Source: Polymyxa betae
Lineage: Eukaryota > Endomyxa > Phytomyxea > Plasmodiophorida > Plasmodiophoridae
Length of the DNA: 64,000 nucleotides
Direction: 5' to 3'
Assembly: GCA_003693705.1 (NCBI GenBank)
Contig: RBZT01000667.1
Span: 39,405-103,404, forward strand
The translations under genes were made by a program, and so were the position numbers. This document shows, in pieces, positions 23,746 through 32,858 of the stretch; the first letter of the stretch is position 1; each line of letters starts with the position of its first letter. Below the pieces are notes generated by a model that did not search any database, was not told the DNA's origin, and saw nothing but the letters and a program-made list of their open reading frames with translations.

Positions 23746-24101
23746 ATTAAAACTCATTTATCAATAATTGCAAACTAAGTAAACACATTCTTAATCCTGT
23801 GAATGCGTATAATAGCCCAATGCTCATACCACAGACGCTTTTGATGTCTCTGTACGATGGCTAGTCGTCTAATGGAGGCTAACGTACAGTATATCGCGTG
23901 CAGAATTAAATAGCTGTACTTGTTAATAAATTAAAACTGTTCCATCAGTGGGCTGCGCCATACAAAGTTGACCCCCTGTCCTTACAAAGTTCATCCTGCG
24001 CAGCCCCTCTTTGGTACACTGGCGGGTGTTCCGTATGCCGTGGCGGTGTGTTCCAGGTCGTGCCGGGACCTTCGTGGTACGAACGCGCCAAATTTCAAAC
24101 G
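23746..24101. other. Intergenic region between ABCC transporter and Rep gene
   Basis: There is no open frame of note. The first 200 bp are AT-rich like the rest of the genome. From about 23950 the composition changes abruptly to GC-rich, which may mark the boundary of the inserted Rep segment. The inverted and direct repeats at 23950-24006 are listed separately. Confidence 0.5.
23950..24006. repeat. 9-bp GC-rich inverted repeat enclosing two 9-bp direct repeats
   Basis: Arms gggctgcgc (23950-23958) and gcgcagccc (23998-24006) are perfect reverse complements with a 39-nt loop. The loop holds two direct copies of tacaaagtt (23961-23969 and 23983-23991), spaced 22 bp apart. It lies 95 bp upstream of the Rep start. 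CRESS-DNA replicons carry a stem-loop origin with short iterons beside rep. The loop here is longer than usual and I see no canonical nonanucleotide, so a relic origin is only a possibility. Confidence 0.5.
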
Positions 24102-25505
24102 ATGCGCTTTCTCGATGATGAGGCCGATGAGGTTGAAGTCGATCGTGAGGCCGTGGAGGCTGGTGATGAGGGCGATTTGACTACGACGAAGGCGCGGTCA
24201 ATGGTGTTTACTTTCCATGTGAATCAAGAAATTTGGCTGGATGGTGTTAACATGGGCCCGGCTCCGGTTGATGGCGTTCCTGATCCGGAGGTTTTGCTGC
24301 GGTCGTTGCCGGCGAAGTATCTCGTGTGGGGCCGCGAGGTCGCCCCCGAGACCGGCGCTTTTCATCTCCAGGGTTATGTCCAATGGCGGAGCCCGATGTC
24401 GTTTAAGTCCGTACATAATAAGTTAAAGCCCTACAAGGTTTGGCTGAAAAGGGCTTACGGCAATGCCGCGGCGAACCGCGAGTATTGCACGAAGTCCGGC
24501 GATTTCGTGGAGGTGGGCAAGCGTCCTCCCGACGGGTCCGTCGAAGGCGGTACCCGTTGGGAGGAGGCGGTTGAGCTTGCCCGCTGCGGTCGAATCGACG
24601 AGGTCGATGCTCAAACGCTCGTTACGTGTGTTCGTTCGCTCGAGCGAATCGAGGAGCGACACATGTTTCTGTCGCGGAAGTTGTCGATTCTTGCTGAATC
24701 GCGTAACGTTTGGGTCGTCGGCCCGACTCGGTGCGGCAAGTCGTCGATTCTGACGCGTTTATTTCGGTACGTCATTGACTCTGCATTGATATGGAGTCCA
24801 CAATGATAAGGAGTCCACAGGACTGAGGATGTGTATCGTAAGATACACAATAAAAACTGGTGTAACTACCGCCAGCAGCCGGTGGTGTTGTTGGACGATA
24901 TTGACGCCCACGGCTTTGGCAAGTGGGGTTTACATCATCTTAAACACTGGACGGATTTTTATCCGTTTCCGGCCGAACGCAAGTTCGGGAATGTGTTTAT
25001 TCGCCCGCTGCACTTTATTATCACTTCGAATGTTTCTCCAAAAGATGTGTTCGAAGATGTTCCCGCGGATCATCTTGCTGCGGTGTTGGCCCGCTTTAAG
25101 ATCATCAATCTCTACGATTGTCCGGGCAATCCGGCGTTTTGCGGGTGTGCGGTTCACCACCGGAACCTGTACCCTAAAGCAAGCTTGCGGCGGTTTGTCC
25201 TGGAAACTGTGGATTGGTTTCGTTGGGACTCAACCGACAACACCGTCAACTGTGATTATGCGGATGATGATCCATTCTTCCGGCAACCAGAACCCGTCGA
25301 TCTAATGGAGTTGGTCGGCAGCAGTGCAGGCTTGCGGTTTGTCGACCGCCGGCCGCGTGTTGATCCTGCTGTTGTCCCGGGTGATCCAGTGGAGGCTCCT
25401 GTGGCGGATCCTGAGGCGGAGACTCAGGAGTCTATGGATCCTGCTGGTGAAGCGGTTGTGGCGCTGTCGCAGTTAGGGGTTGTTGTAGCAGTGGCCGGTC
25501 AATAA
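24102..25505 (+). CDS. CRESS-DNA type replication-associated protein (Rep), intron-containing, nuclear copy
   Basis: The gene encodes a rolling-circle initiator of the single-stranded circular DNA virus/plasmid type, in chromosomal context. Exons 24102-24766 and 24821-25505 leave 449 continuous codons. The HUH endonuclease domain shows motif I (FTFHV, about residues 36-40), motif II (HLQGY, 88-92) and motif III (YCTK, catalytic Tyr 128). The SF3 helicase shows Walker A (GPTRCGKSS, 207-215), Walker B (VVLLDDID, 243-250), motif C (FIITSN, 287-292) and an arginine-finger-like ARFK. All key residues are present. The C-terminal 90 residues are acidic and Pro/Ala-rich and unlike known Rep tails. 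Codons are visibly richer in G and C than in neighbouring genes, suggesting transfer. No capsid gene is nearby. An alternative start is the Met at 24201. Whether it is expressed or active is unknown. Confidence 0.9.
24767..24820 (+). other. 54-nt intron within the Rep gene
   Basis: It begins GTACGT and ends CCACAG. Removal keeps the phase (54 is a multiple of 3) and eliminates an in-frame TGA at 24804-24806. It lies between Walker A and Walker B, where an uninterrupted helicase is expected. Its size and ends match host introns in this window. It contains a 10-bp direct repeat, ggagtccaca, at 24793-24802 and 24810-24819, the second copy abutting the acceptor. Confidence 0.8.
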
Positions 25506-25615
25506 TACACGGTGCATCATCGGGTCGTTTTCCCGCGCCTTAAGCTGCAGTGTGTTAGCGTTTCATGTGCAGTTGCAGTGTAGTTCGCGGGTCGTACCGA
25601 TCGGATAACTCCTCC

Positions 25616-25722
25616 ACTGGATACCAAGTTTAAGGTTAGTTGATCTCCACTGGAGCTTTTTTAATAACACCTTTACTGGATACCAAGTTTAAGGTTAGTT
25701 GATCTCCACTGGAGCTTTTTTA
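25616..25722. repeat. Direct duplication of 48 bp, period 59
   Basis: Copies at 25616-25663 and 25675-25722 are essentially identical (actggataccaag ... ggagcttttt). Copy 2 contains the last codons and stop of the Rrn5-like gene, on the minus strand. Copy 1 is an extra copy placed toward the Rep gene. The arrangement suggests local duplication of a host gene end at the junction with the Rep segment. Confidence 0.85.
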
Positions 25723-26549
25723 TACTTTTTACGGGCATTTAACTGGGGACAGCTCGATCCTTCTTTCTGGAAGAGGACTTTCATTTGATTCAAAGCCATC
25801 ATAACCATATCATTCGTGACAGCTGCTCTATGTATAGGTCCTTGGTTCAAAATCAAAGGATTTGCAGAACTGATTGATGAGACAAGTCTGATAAGTTCCC
25901 GAATGTAATTGAGCAGATAATGAAGGACTTGAACTGAGACGATCTCCAAGCTTTCATCATCAGGTAAATTGAATCGCTTCTGAGCGTTGGTCCAGTTAAT
26001 GATAGAATTGAGACTTCTGTCATACTCTAATCGTTCCTGTGGTACATCGAATGCCGTATCGGAAGAATTGCATTCTGAAATTGTCTCAGACGATTGAGTG
26101 GATGACGTTAAGCAATCGTCTTCATTGCTAGGATAACCAAACCTTAGAGGTTCTTTCTTGGGCTTAGCAGATTGGCAGTGAAGTGTCGAGATGTAATTCA
26201 TTATTTGAAGTACATTACGCTCTGGAAGAAGTTGACAGATTTTATCAGTATTGCCGGGACCAAATCGTTTGATGCCAAAAATGAGTCGGTTCTTCTCCTC
26301 AGCCGTCAGCTGTGGAATCCTAAAGCAGGATATGGGATTCTCGTCATTATCCAGGTCATCCGATAGATAATCGCAAGGCTCCAGAGCGAAACTGTCGCCG
26401 CTGGTTGACAGATCCGAAGCGAACCCTTCATCAGATTCTTGATCCCGACTAGAATCTGAGCATGGTGGCCGCCTTCGAGGTATGGCTTGCAGAGGCTCTT
26501 GCAAAGAAAGCCTCTTATCCAAGTTCGATGATCGCGACGAAGTTGCCAT
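25695..26549 (-). CDS. SANT/Myb-like protein, possibly RNA polymerase I factor Rrn5
   Basis: Single-exon frame of 284 aa from the ATG at 26549. The first 75 residues are acidic, Ser-rich and probably disordered. A SANT-like three-helix unit follows at about residues 80-128 (LTAEEKNRLIFGIKRFGPGN...). In the C-terminal half, two helical segments (VLHYLLNYIRELIRLVSS and NDMVMMALNQMK) resemble a histone-fold half. Fungal Rrn5, part of the upstream activating factor for rRNA transcription, has this SANT plus histone-fold-like order. That match is from general resemblance only; other SANT-domain chromatin proteins remain possible. It is divergent from the HFM1 gene (196 bp apart). Its last codons lie inside the 48-bp duplication. 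Confidence 0.45.
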   Translation of the reverse strand: MATSSRSSNLDKRLSLQEPLQAIPRRRPPCSDSSRDQESDEGFASDLSTSGDSFALEPCDYLSDDLDNDENPISCFRIPQLTAEEKNRLIFGIKRFGPGNTDKICQLLPERNVLQIMNYISTLHCQSAKPKKEPLRFGYPSNEDDCLTSSTQSSETISECNSSDTAFDVPQERLEYDRSLNSIINWTNAQKRFNLPDDESLEIVSVQVLHYLLNYIRELIRLVSSISSANPLILNQGPIHRAAVTNDMVMMALNQMKVLFQKEGSSCPQLNARKKYKKAPVEIN

Positions 26550-26744
26550 TTGCAGAGACAAAAAGGCACATCAAGAACCAATTGGTCGCGCAGTATGGCC
26601 TGCAGTAGGTGTGACTTGGATGACCTTCGTTACCAGAAAGTGTCCAATGACGCGTTGGGAAAACACGATGATTAACGTTTCAATTTTCAACAGGTGACAT
26701 GGCCAGAGGTGAACCTCCTTTGATGTGGAGACATTCCAGTTTGA

Positions 26745-29700
26745 ATGTCGTCTCAAGATTACATTATAAACGACTTCCTCACTGGTGATGGCGCTCCCAG
26801 CTATCCACCCTCCTACCAACGTCAAGACGCGGGTAGGACGTCAAATCGTCTCATCAAGCAGATAAAAGATTTAGCTCCAGACCATCAAAGCTTGTATAGC
26901 AGCTACAATCATTTCAATGAAATGCAGAGTGCAGTATTCGATTCCGTGTATTTGTCTGATGAAAGCCTAGTTGTTGGTGCACCAACAGCTTCGGGAAAAA
27001 CCACACTTTTGGAACTTGCAATGTTAAGATTATTCTCCAGATACCGGCAAGACAAAGCCAACATTAAAGCTGTATATATAGCACCGTTAAAGGCTTTGTG
27101 CACCGAAAAATTTTTAGACTGGCAACAGAGGTTTCACAGCCTGGGATTGAGATGCTGCCAATTCACTGGAGATTCGGATACTGACATATATCGTATCGCT
27201 ACGTATAATATTATGTAAGAGATACACTCACATTTGTTTCCAATTCAACATAGCTTTCTAGATTAACGACCCCTGAAAAACTGGACGCATCATCGAGGCG
27301 CTGGGCTCAGAACAAGTTCTTCTTCGATCAAATCGGGCTCATCATGATAGACGAAATCCATACTGTTGGCGAAACTCGCGGTCGAGGAGGATGCTTGGAA
27401 GCTTTGCTAACTAGGTGTGAAGATGTCTCCATCAGAATACTGCCCTTAAACTAATTTTTTTGAAGATGCCTCACAATGTCTTGTCGAAAGCAAGCCAACA
27501 GAGAGAATTGTCCTGCGTCATCTATGAGATTCGTGGCATTATCTGCAACAGCTCCGAATGTTGAAGAAATTGGGAAATGGCTACATGCAAAGACGTTCAT
27601 ATTTGGAGATGAATATCGTCCTGTACCATTACAGTGCCACGTAATAGGATATCCAATGCCTCCGAAGGCGTCGTATTTCAAATTTGAAGGCAGTCTCAAC
27701 TTTAAAGTAGGCTGATCTTTATTCTGACAACTGACTTCCTCATGACATTTGCAGGTTTTAGACATTATTCAACAATATGCCTCTGGGAAATCTGCTTTGG
27801 TTTTCTGTTCCAGCAGAAGTGGGTGCTACAATTGTGCCAAAACTATTATCTCCTCTGCAAGGCAATTTGGCATTACCTTTGTTAACAATCATGAGCAGGA
27901 GCAGGCGCTGTATGGCCTGTCTTGCCAGCTTAAAGGTAAGGGCTATCTTTTTCCGGCATTTGTTTTCGGTAAAGTTATTTGTCCAGATTCCTCGATCAAA
28001 GAGATCATTTGCAATGGGATAGGAATTCATAATGCTACTTTGTCATCAGAAGACCGAACCCTGATCCAAGAGCATTTTCTGAAGGGAAACATCCACGTTT
28101 TGTGTGCTACCACAACTCTAGCCCAGGGAGTCAATGTAAGAATTTTGCCAGGCATGGGCATTTGCATAATGGGTTTCAGCTTCCAGCTCACCTGGTTATC
28201 ATCAAAGGAACTCAGGTGTACAACAAGGGAAATGGAAATGCAGAACATCCTACCGCGACAATCTTACAAATGTAACGTCTCGACTCAGTTACAAATTTGG
28301 ATTTTAAGCGTTCGTAGGATTGGCCGGGCTGGCCGCCCACAGTTTGACGACTTTGGTGTCGCGGTTATACTAACAACCAAGAATATGGTTGCACATTATA
28401 AGAACCTGTCTGGCAGACAAAAAGCAGTAGAGTCGCATCTACCTGAAAACGCTATCGAGCATGTCAATGCTGAGATTTCCTTACGTTTGTAGATGTCAAT
28501 CGTTCGTTTAATTGCTAATTGTACCTTAACAGAGACGATAACGTCCATGAATGAAGCAATCAACTGGATGAACAACACGTTTGCATCTATAAGAATGGCC
28601 ACCTGCCCTGCCCAATTTGGAATCTCCGCCTACGAGGCTTCGAATCCCGAATCTTTCCTAAAGGTGTTTTAGACTTTTGATCTGTAGTTGACATATAAGT
28701 ATTGGAAAGGTTTTGGCCAGGAGAATGCGTCATTCTATTGATTCCTTAGCTGAGGCTGGGATGGTTGTAATGAAGCAAAACGGCCGAATTATCGAATCAA
28801 CGAAGTTGGGAAGTGTGATGGTAGGTTTAAGGTTGCTTATATTCATCAAGATTATAAAGACAGGTTTATAGGCCAGTTATTATTTAAAATTAACGACTGC
28901 ACGAAGCATCTCAGAATTACAGCCTAACGCATCAATGGAAGATATTCTATTTATGCTGTGCTCTTCGTCAGAATTTCTAGACTTGCCTATCCGCCAAGGA
29001 GAGAAGAAACGTATGGCGACTTTAGTTGTGAATGGCTGTCTTTATAATATTGAATAAGAACTGAATGCTGCCAATAAAGCAGGAATTCGGTATCAAGTTA
29101 AGGGAAAGGTGAAAGAACTCGTAAGGCTCGTGACTCTGATTTCTGCTATCTATAAGTTATTGCAGGCCGATAAAATTTCAATCCTGCTGCAAACGGCGCT
29201 GGAATCAAGCACCATGAATCCATTCCAAACCGTTCTTCTAAACCAGGACATGAGAAGTTCATTGGATATTAGTCAGCGTGTCTTGGTAAACAATAGATTT
29301 GATTCGATTTCATCTTTAAGCTGAGGGCTCAAAGCAAGGAGCAATCTCCTATCTTGGCGAGTCCAAATGTCATTTCTCGGCGTATCTCAATTGCTTTATT
29401 TTGTAATCTCATATAGTATAATTTGATTGGACGATTGAGTCGTAGATGTTAGGCAAAAAGCATTACATATGCGAATGTGGTCAGATAGCCCACAAATCAT
29501 TCGTCAGATAGAAGGCATTGGACCAAAGAAGGTTGTACAATTGATCAGTTCGGGGATTACTACTATTGAAAAACTTCGAAATATATCGACAGCAAAAATA
29601 GAAGCGGTACTAATTTGCTCTGGTGAATTTATTTCTGTCATTTCCTGAAGCTTCTGTTGGCAGCTTTGCGAAAGAAATCCTCCTTTCGGTCTCCAGGTTA

Positions 29701-30205
29701 AGCAGAAACTTCGACAGTTCCCTGTTCTTAGTATACAAATCCATGTAATATAGCATCGTCAAAAAGCAAGTTGCTAACCAAACCTAGTTATATGACGATT
29801 CGTTGCGCATTGAGATCCAGCAAACGCTCCCAGATTTTGAATCCCGCCGCTCAACTTCAGTTAACGTTCTGGCCGGGCTATCCAACGAACGGTTTCTTCT
29901 TTGCCGAAAATTCCAGTGAAACAATTCCGGTTCTGAAATCTATTTATTGAATAGCTACAGGTTTGAAAATGGGGTGTCAACGCATAACATAGAATTGAAA
30001 GGTAAACATCCTTTTCTATTTGTGCTTGTCTTAAAGAAAGACAGACTTTTTGAAGCTGCAGGCGTCTGAAGTAACCGTGTTTGCAATCTTCGATTCCATA
30101 TCCGGATGTGACACATCCATAAGACATTATCTAGATGGGCATCTGAGAAAGCTAGAGATAGATAGTTGTACTAAGCCGAATGATGAGATATGCAATCGTA
30201 CATAA
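26745..30205 (+). CDS. HFM1: Meiotic DNA helicase HFM1/MER3 (Ski2-like SF2)
   Basis: A helicase that promotes meiotic crossover formation. Exon 1 (26745 to about 27213) encodes the Q-motif region and Walker A APTASGKTT. The next exon resumes in frame at ILTTPEKLD after the intron ending at 27264. DEIH (IMIDEIHTVGETRGRG), LSATAPN, FCSSRSGC and the motif VI block RIGRAGRPQFDDFG follow, then a winged helix and a Sec63-like region with a helix-hairpin-helix, IEGIGPKKV, at about 29.5 kb. The final recognised block, TVFAIFDSISGCD, ends near 30205 and matches the end of Sec63 domains. MER3 is favoured over Brr2/Slh1 because there is a single helicase cassette. Many introns of 35-60 nt are implied. 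Boundaries after 29.6 kb are uncertain. Confidence 0.85.
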
Positions 30206-30344
30206 AACACTGACCAGGTAAACCTCAGCTAAAATATGTTTCTCAGGAAAAGAACGCTTATCTAAACATCATCGTTCGCTTGAAGAACAGAGCCAGGTAC
30301 TACAGAGTTGACCATTCTGAGATGTAAATGCATCCATTTAGATA

Positions 30345-31076
30345 ATGCGACAAAATTTAACCTCATGTTCAAAAAAGAAAATGAGAATAACGACAACAGC
30401 CACGCAAGGATTGCCATCTAAAAATCACATTATTCAGAAGTGTGCCAAATCTATAGGAGATGTAAACGTTTCTTTGAGAAGCCACTCCACGCCGCTCAAA
30501 TCTAATGTCGGATATAATCGAGCCGTTCTGGGCATCCATTCAGTATGCGTTGAAAACAAGTCAATCAACCAAGCCGAAATACCATATTCTAGAGGCAATC
30601 ACAACGAATCATTTCGTTCACGAATTGAAGAAGATATGAAGGATATCGATGACGCAATTGGAACGTTCTCTCCATTATTCATACAGCAACCTGCCATATC
30701 AATTGTAGATAGAACAGCGACTTTCAACAATGAGTTGGATCTAGATGACTATCGGCAAACCAAACAAGACGTGGCCGGGACACCTCCTAAGCCACCAGCG
30801 GTTTCAAAGAAACCGTTAGCTTTCAGTCAGACAGCATCAGGTCAATTAGCAGTTGAGAAAACCGGCGGAGCAAGACTATCGCAAGCGGTCTCATTGGGAA
30901 CAGATCTGGGTCGTTTCTCAGATTTCATGATGCCTAAAGTTTGCCAGATCATCCCGAGTAATACCGATACGAGCTCGCTATGCAAGAACGCGATTTCAGG
31001 ACAAACTGAGATAACGACACAAGTTAATAATTTTTGCGACGAGCGACTGGTGTTTTCGAGTTTATTCGACGACTAA
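30345..31076 (+). CDS. Hypothetical Ser/Thr-rich protein, or HFM1 C-terminal exon
   Basis: An uninterrupted 243-codon frame. Composition is polar, with many Ser, Thr, Asn and Gln and short acidic patches. No domain or membrane segment is seen, so most of it is probably disordered. It starts 139 bp after the last recognised HFM1 block on the same strand. MER3 proteins often have long disordered C-terminal tails, so it may be that tail joined by an intron. As a separate gene it would begin at the ATG at 30345. The frame is long for chance in this AT-moderate DNA. Confidence 0.5.
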   Translation: MRQNLTSCSKKKMRITTTATQGLPSKNHIIQKCAKSIGDVNVSLRSHSTPLKSNVGYNRAVLGIHSVCVENKSINQAEIPYSRGNHNESFRSRIEEDMKDIDDAIGTFSPLFIQQPAISIVDRTATFNNELDLDDYRQTKQDVAGTPPKPPAVSKKPLAFSQTASGQLAVEKTGGARLSQAVSLGTDLGRFSDFMMPKVCQIIPSNTDTSSLCKNAISGQTEITTQVNNFCDERLVFSSLFDD

Positions 31077-31155
31077 ACTTGATCGCAATTACCGTCACGA
31101 TAAAAACAATGACTGGACACGATTAGCGCATCGCTACCAAGTCGTCGTTTTAGTC

Positions 31156-31761
31156 ATGACAATCATGTCCAAATTAGAGTTGCAAAGAGGGTTCGTTCCT
31201 GTCGCAAACGCGTCCATCTGCCCACATCCGCTGCTCTTGATTCTGGGTTCAGCCCCCGGTCCTCTCTGTAACACGTGTATTCATCGCAAATTCTACGTCA
31301 TTCTCATCATTTAGTTTGCAGCTATTGCTCGCCAACAGTATTACGGCAATCCATCGAATCATTTTTGGAAGATCTTGGCAAATTTGTTCGGCGTTTCCGA
31401 TCAGCTACCATATAAAGAGCGATGCGAGCGCTTAATAGAAAAGCGAATCGTACTTTGGGATATGTGTAAGCAATTTGTACGAAAAGGTAGCAGTGATAAT
31501 GCCATCAAGCACATTGAAATCAACAGGGTTGACGAACTTCTTCGACAATTCCCGTCAATTCAAGTCGTAGCTTGCAATGGTCGAACTTCGGCGAGTCTGC
31601 TAAAAAGGCACGTTTCTCTACCCAAAGATGTTCGTGTTATTACACTGCCTTCGTCCAGCCCAGCTCATGCCATGAAAAATGCAGTCGCTGCCAAGAGTCA
31701 GCTTTGGAGGAAACTATTCGAAATCGAGCTGCTTGACCAACTGGAAATGAATCCCGAATAG
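31156..31761 (+). CDS. UDG-superfamily DNA glycosylase (hypoxanthine/deoxyinosine DNA glycosylase type)
   Basis: A base-excision repair enzyme. Exons 31156-31267 and 31322-31761 join in frame across a 54-nt intron to give 183 aa. Motif 1 is LLILGSAPGPLS, followed by ARQQYYGNPSNHFWK. ERCERLIEKRIVLWDMCK and RKGSSDNAI follow in the order seen in family 6 (HDG) and MUG-like proteins. The C-terminal motif is LPSSSPAHA. The Asn of GNPSNHFW is conserved, as in HDG, where an Asn is catalytic. The uracil-specific QDPYH form of family 1 is absent. Hypoxanthine is the likely substrate by family, but not certain. The stop lies only 7 bp from the convergent UXT stop. Confidence 0.85.
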
Positions 31762-31768
31762 GCCGGTT

Positions 31769-32388
31769 TTATATCAATCGGCCTGATTTCTGGGCCTGTT
31801 CGATCTCACTCATTGCTCTCCATTTCGCTAGTTCATTTTCAATATCAATAGCGTTAATATGTTCCTAATAAATCAAATTAGTCATACAAAAAATCTTGTT
31901 TCTGTGGCCAAAGACCTGAACGGACGCCTCTATTTTTGAATATCTCTCCAGCTGGGCCGCCAATAGTTTCAGCTTTTCGCTGAGGAAATCCAACGCTTCT
32001 GAAGAGGTCAATGGGGCGTGAAACCCGAACCCAATATCCAAACAGATTTTACTTAAATCTGGCCTATCGTTGTATCAGTAATAATCACAACCAGGATGGA
32101 ATATTACTGACATAAACGCCTTCACAAAAAACTGTGACCCCAAATCAATCATTGTGTCTAATTCAGTCAATTGACGCTCTTCAACCAGAGCTAAGAAGCT
32201 TTGAGCCTGCAAACTGCCAGGCCTGATTAATCAGCAAGGAATGGATAGCAAGGATCTCACTATTGGTCGACTCTGTGCTGGACTAAAGATCGATTCTTTC
32301 TGGCCTGCAATAATTGAGGACGTAGCTTAGATTCGAGAAATCGGTGAATGGTCTCAATCGTTTGCTGATCGGACCCAGAAGACGCCAT
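31769..32388 (-). CDS. UXT: Prefoldin-like protein UXT
   Basis: A small prefoldin-alpha type co-chaperone, part of the R2TP/URI prefoldin-like complex by family. Exon 1 from the ATG at 32388 ends in LVQHRVDQ. After a short intron, YLQAQSFLALVEERQLTELD leads into the first beta-hairpin strand with IDLGSQFFVKA. A further intron precedes ICLDIGFGFHAPLTSSEALDF, the hallmark hairpin region, then the C-terminal coiled-coil helix. The last exon ends in KSGRLI at the TAA. Two coiled coils around a hairpin and a length near 150 aa fit UXT better than prefoldin 5 because of the GFGF(H/F) block. Exact exon ends in the middle are approximate. Confidence 0.75.
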
Positions 32389-32858
32389 CATAGTCTATCG
32401 GCGATTGTAAAGAGTCGGATTTCTCGCAAAACATCTGTTGATTAAATCGTTAGACAGATCTTTGTACCTATGCATTGATACGGATCGTTATCGGCTCACT
32501 TATACAGCTTATTCCTATTGAAACAAGTTGGTTACTTGTAAGATATAATTGTATAAGTAGCCTGTAAGAACTGAGATCTTATCAAAATCTGGCGTCAGAT
32601 ACTGGATTCTTGCGGAAAACAATTGATTTGGTGAGCTTCAACGAACTTGCAATAAACGCCAAATTGGTACGGTTTCCACTATTGCAAGAACGAAAGCAAC
32701 TTTCCGAATAACCAGGCCGGATGATCCAGAGAGACAAGTCCAGTAAAGATCCCAACGAATCTCAGTAGAATTTTGTGAAAAGATTGCACTGGAGTTTATT
32801 CCGCAACAGAAGATGTGTAACGTAATAGCGATGAGAGGCTACGTCATGACTCGCCATT
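32389..32858. other. Intergenic region
   Basis: These 470 bp lie between the divergent UXT and RAD9 genes. No open frame of note is present. It should hold both promoters. I see no clear regulatory motif or repeat. Confidence 0.4.

Noticed and set aside
23950-25722. A complete integrated virus or an active episome
   Set aside because: Only Rep is found. No capsid-like frame lies within several kilobases on either side, and normal host genes flank the segment closely.
28641-28655. tRNA T-arm-like sequence (ttcgaatcc) inside HFM1
   Set aside because: No acceptor or anticodon stem can be formed around it and it lies in coding sequence.
30345-31076. Definite C-terminal exon of HFM1
   Set aside because: The linkage is plausible, but I found no splice pair that I could defend, and the sequence has no family signature, so it is left as a separate hypothetical gene.
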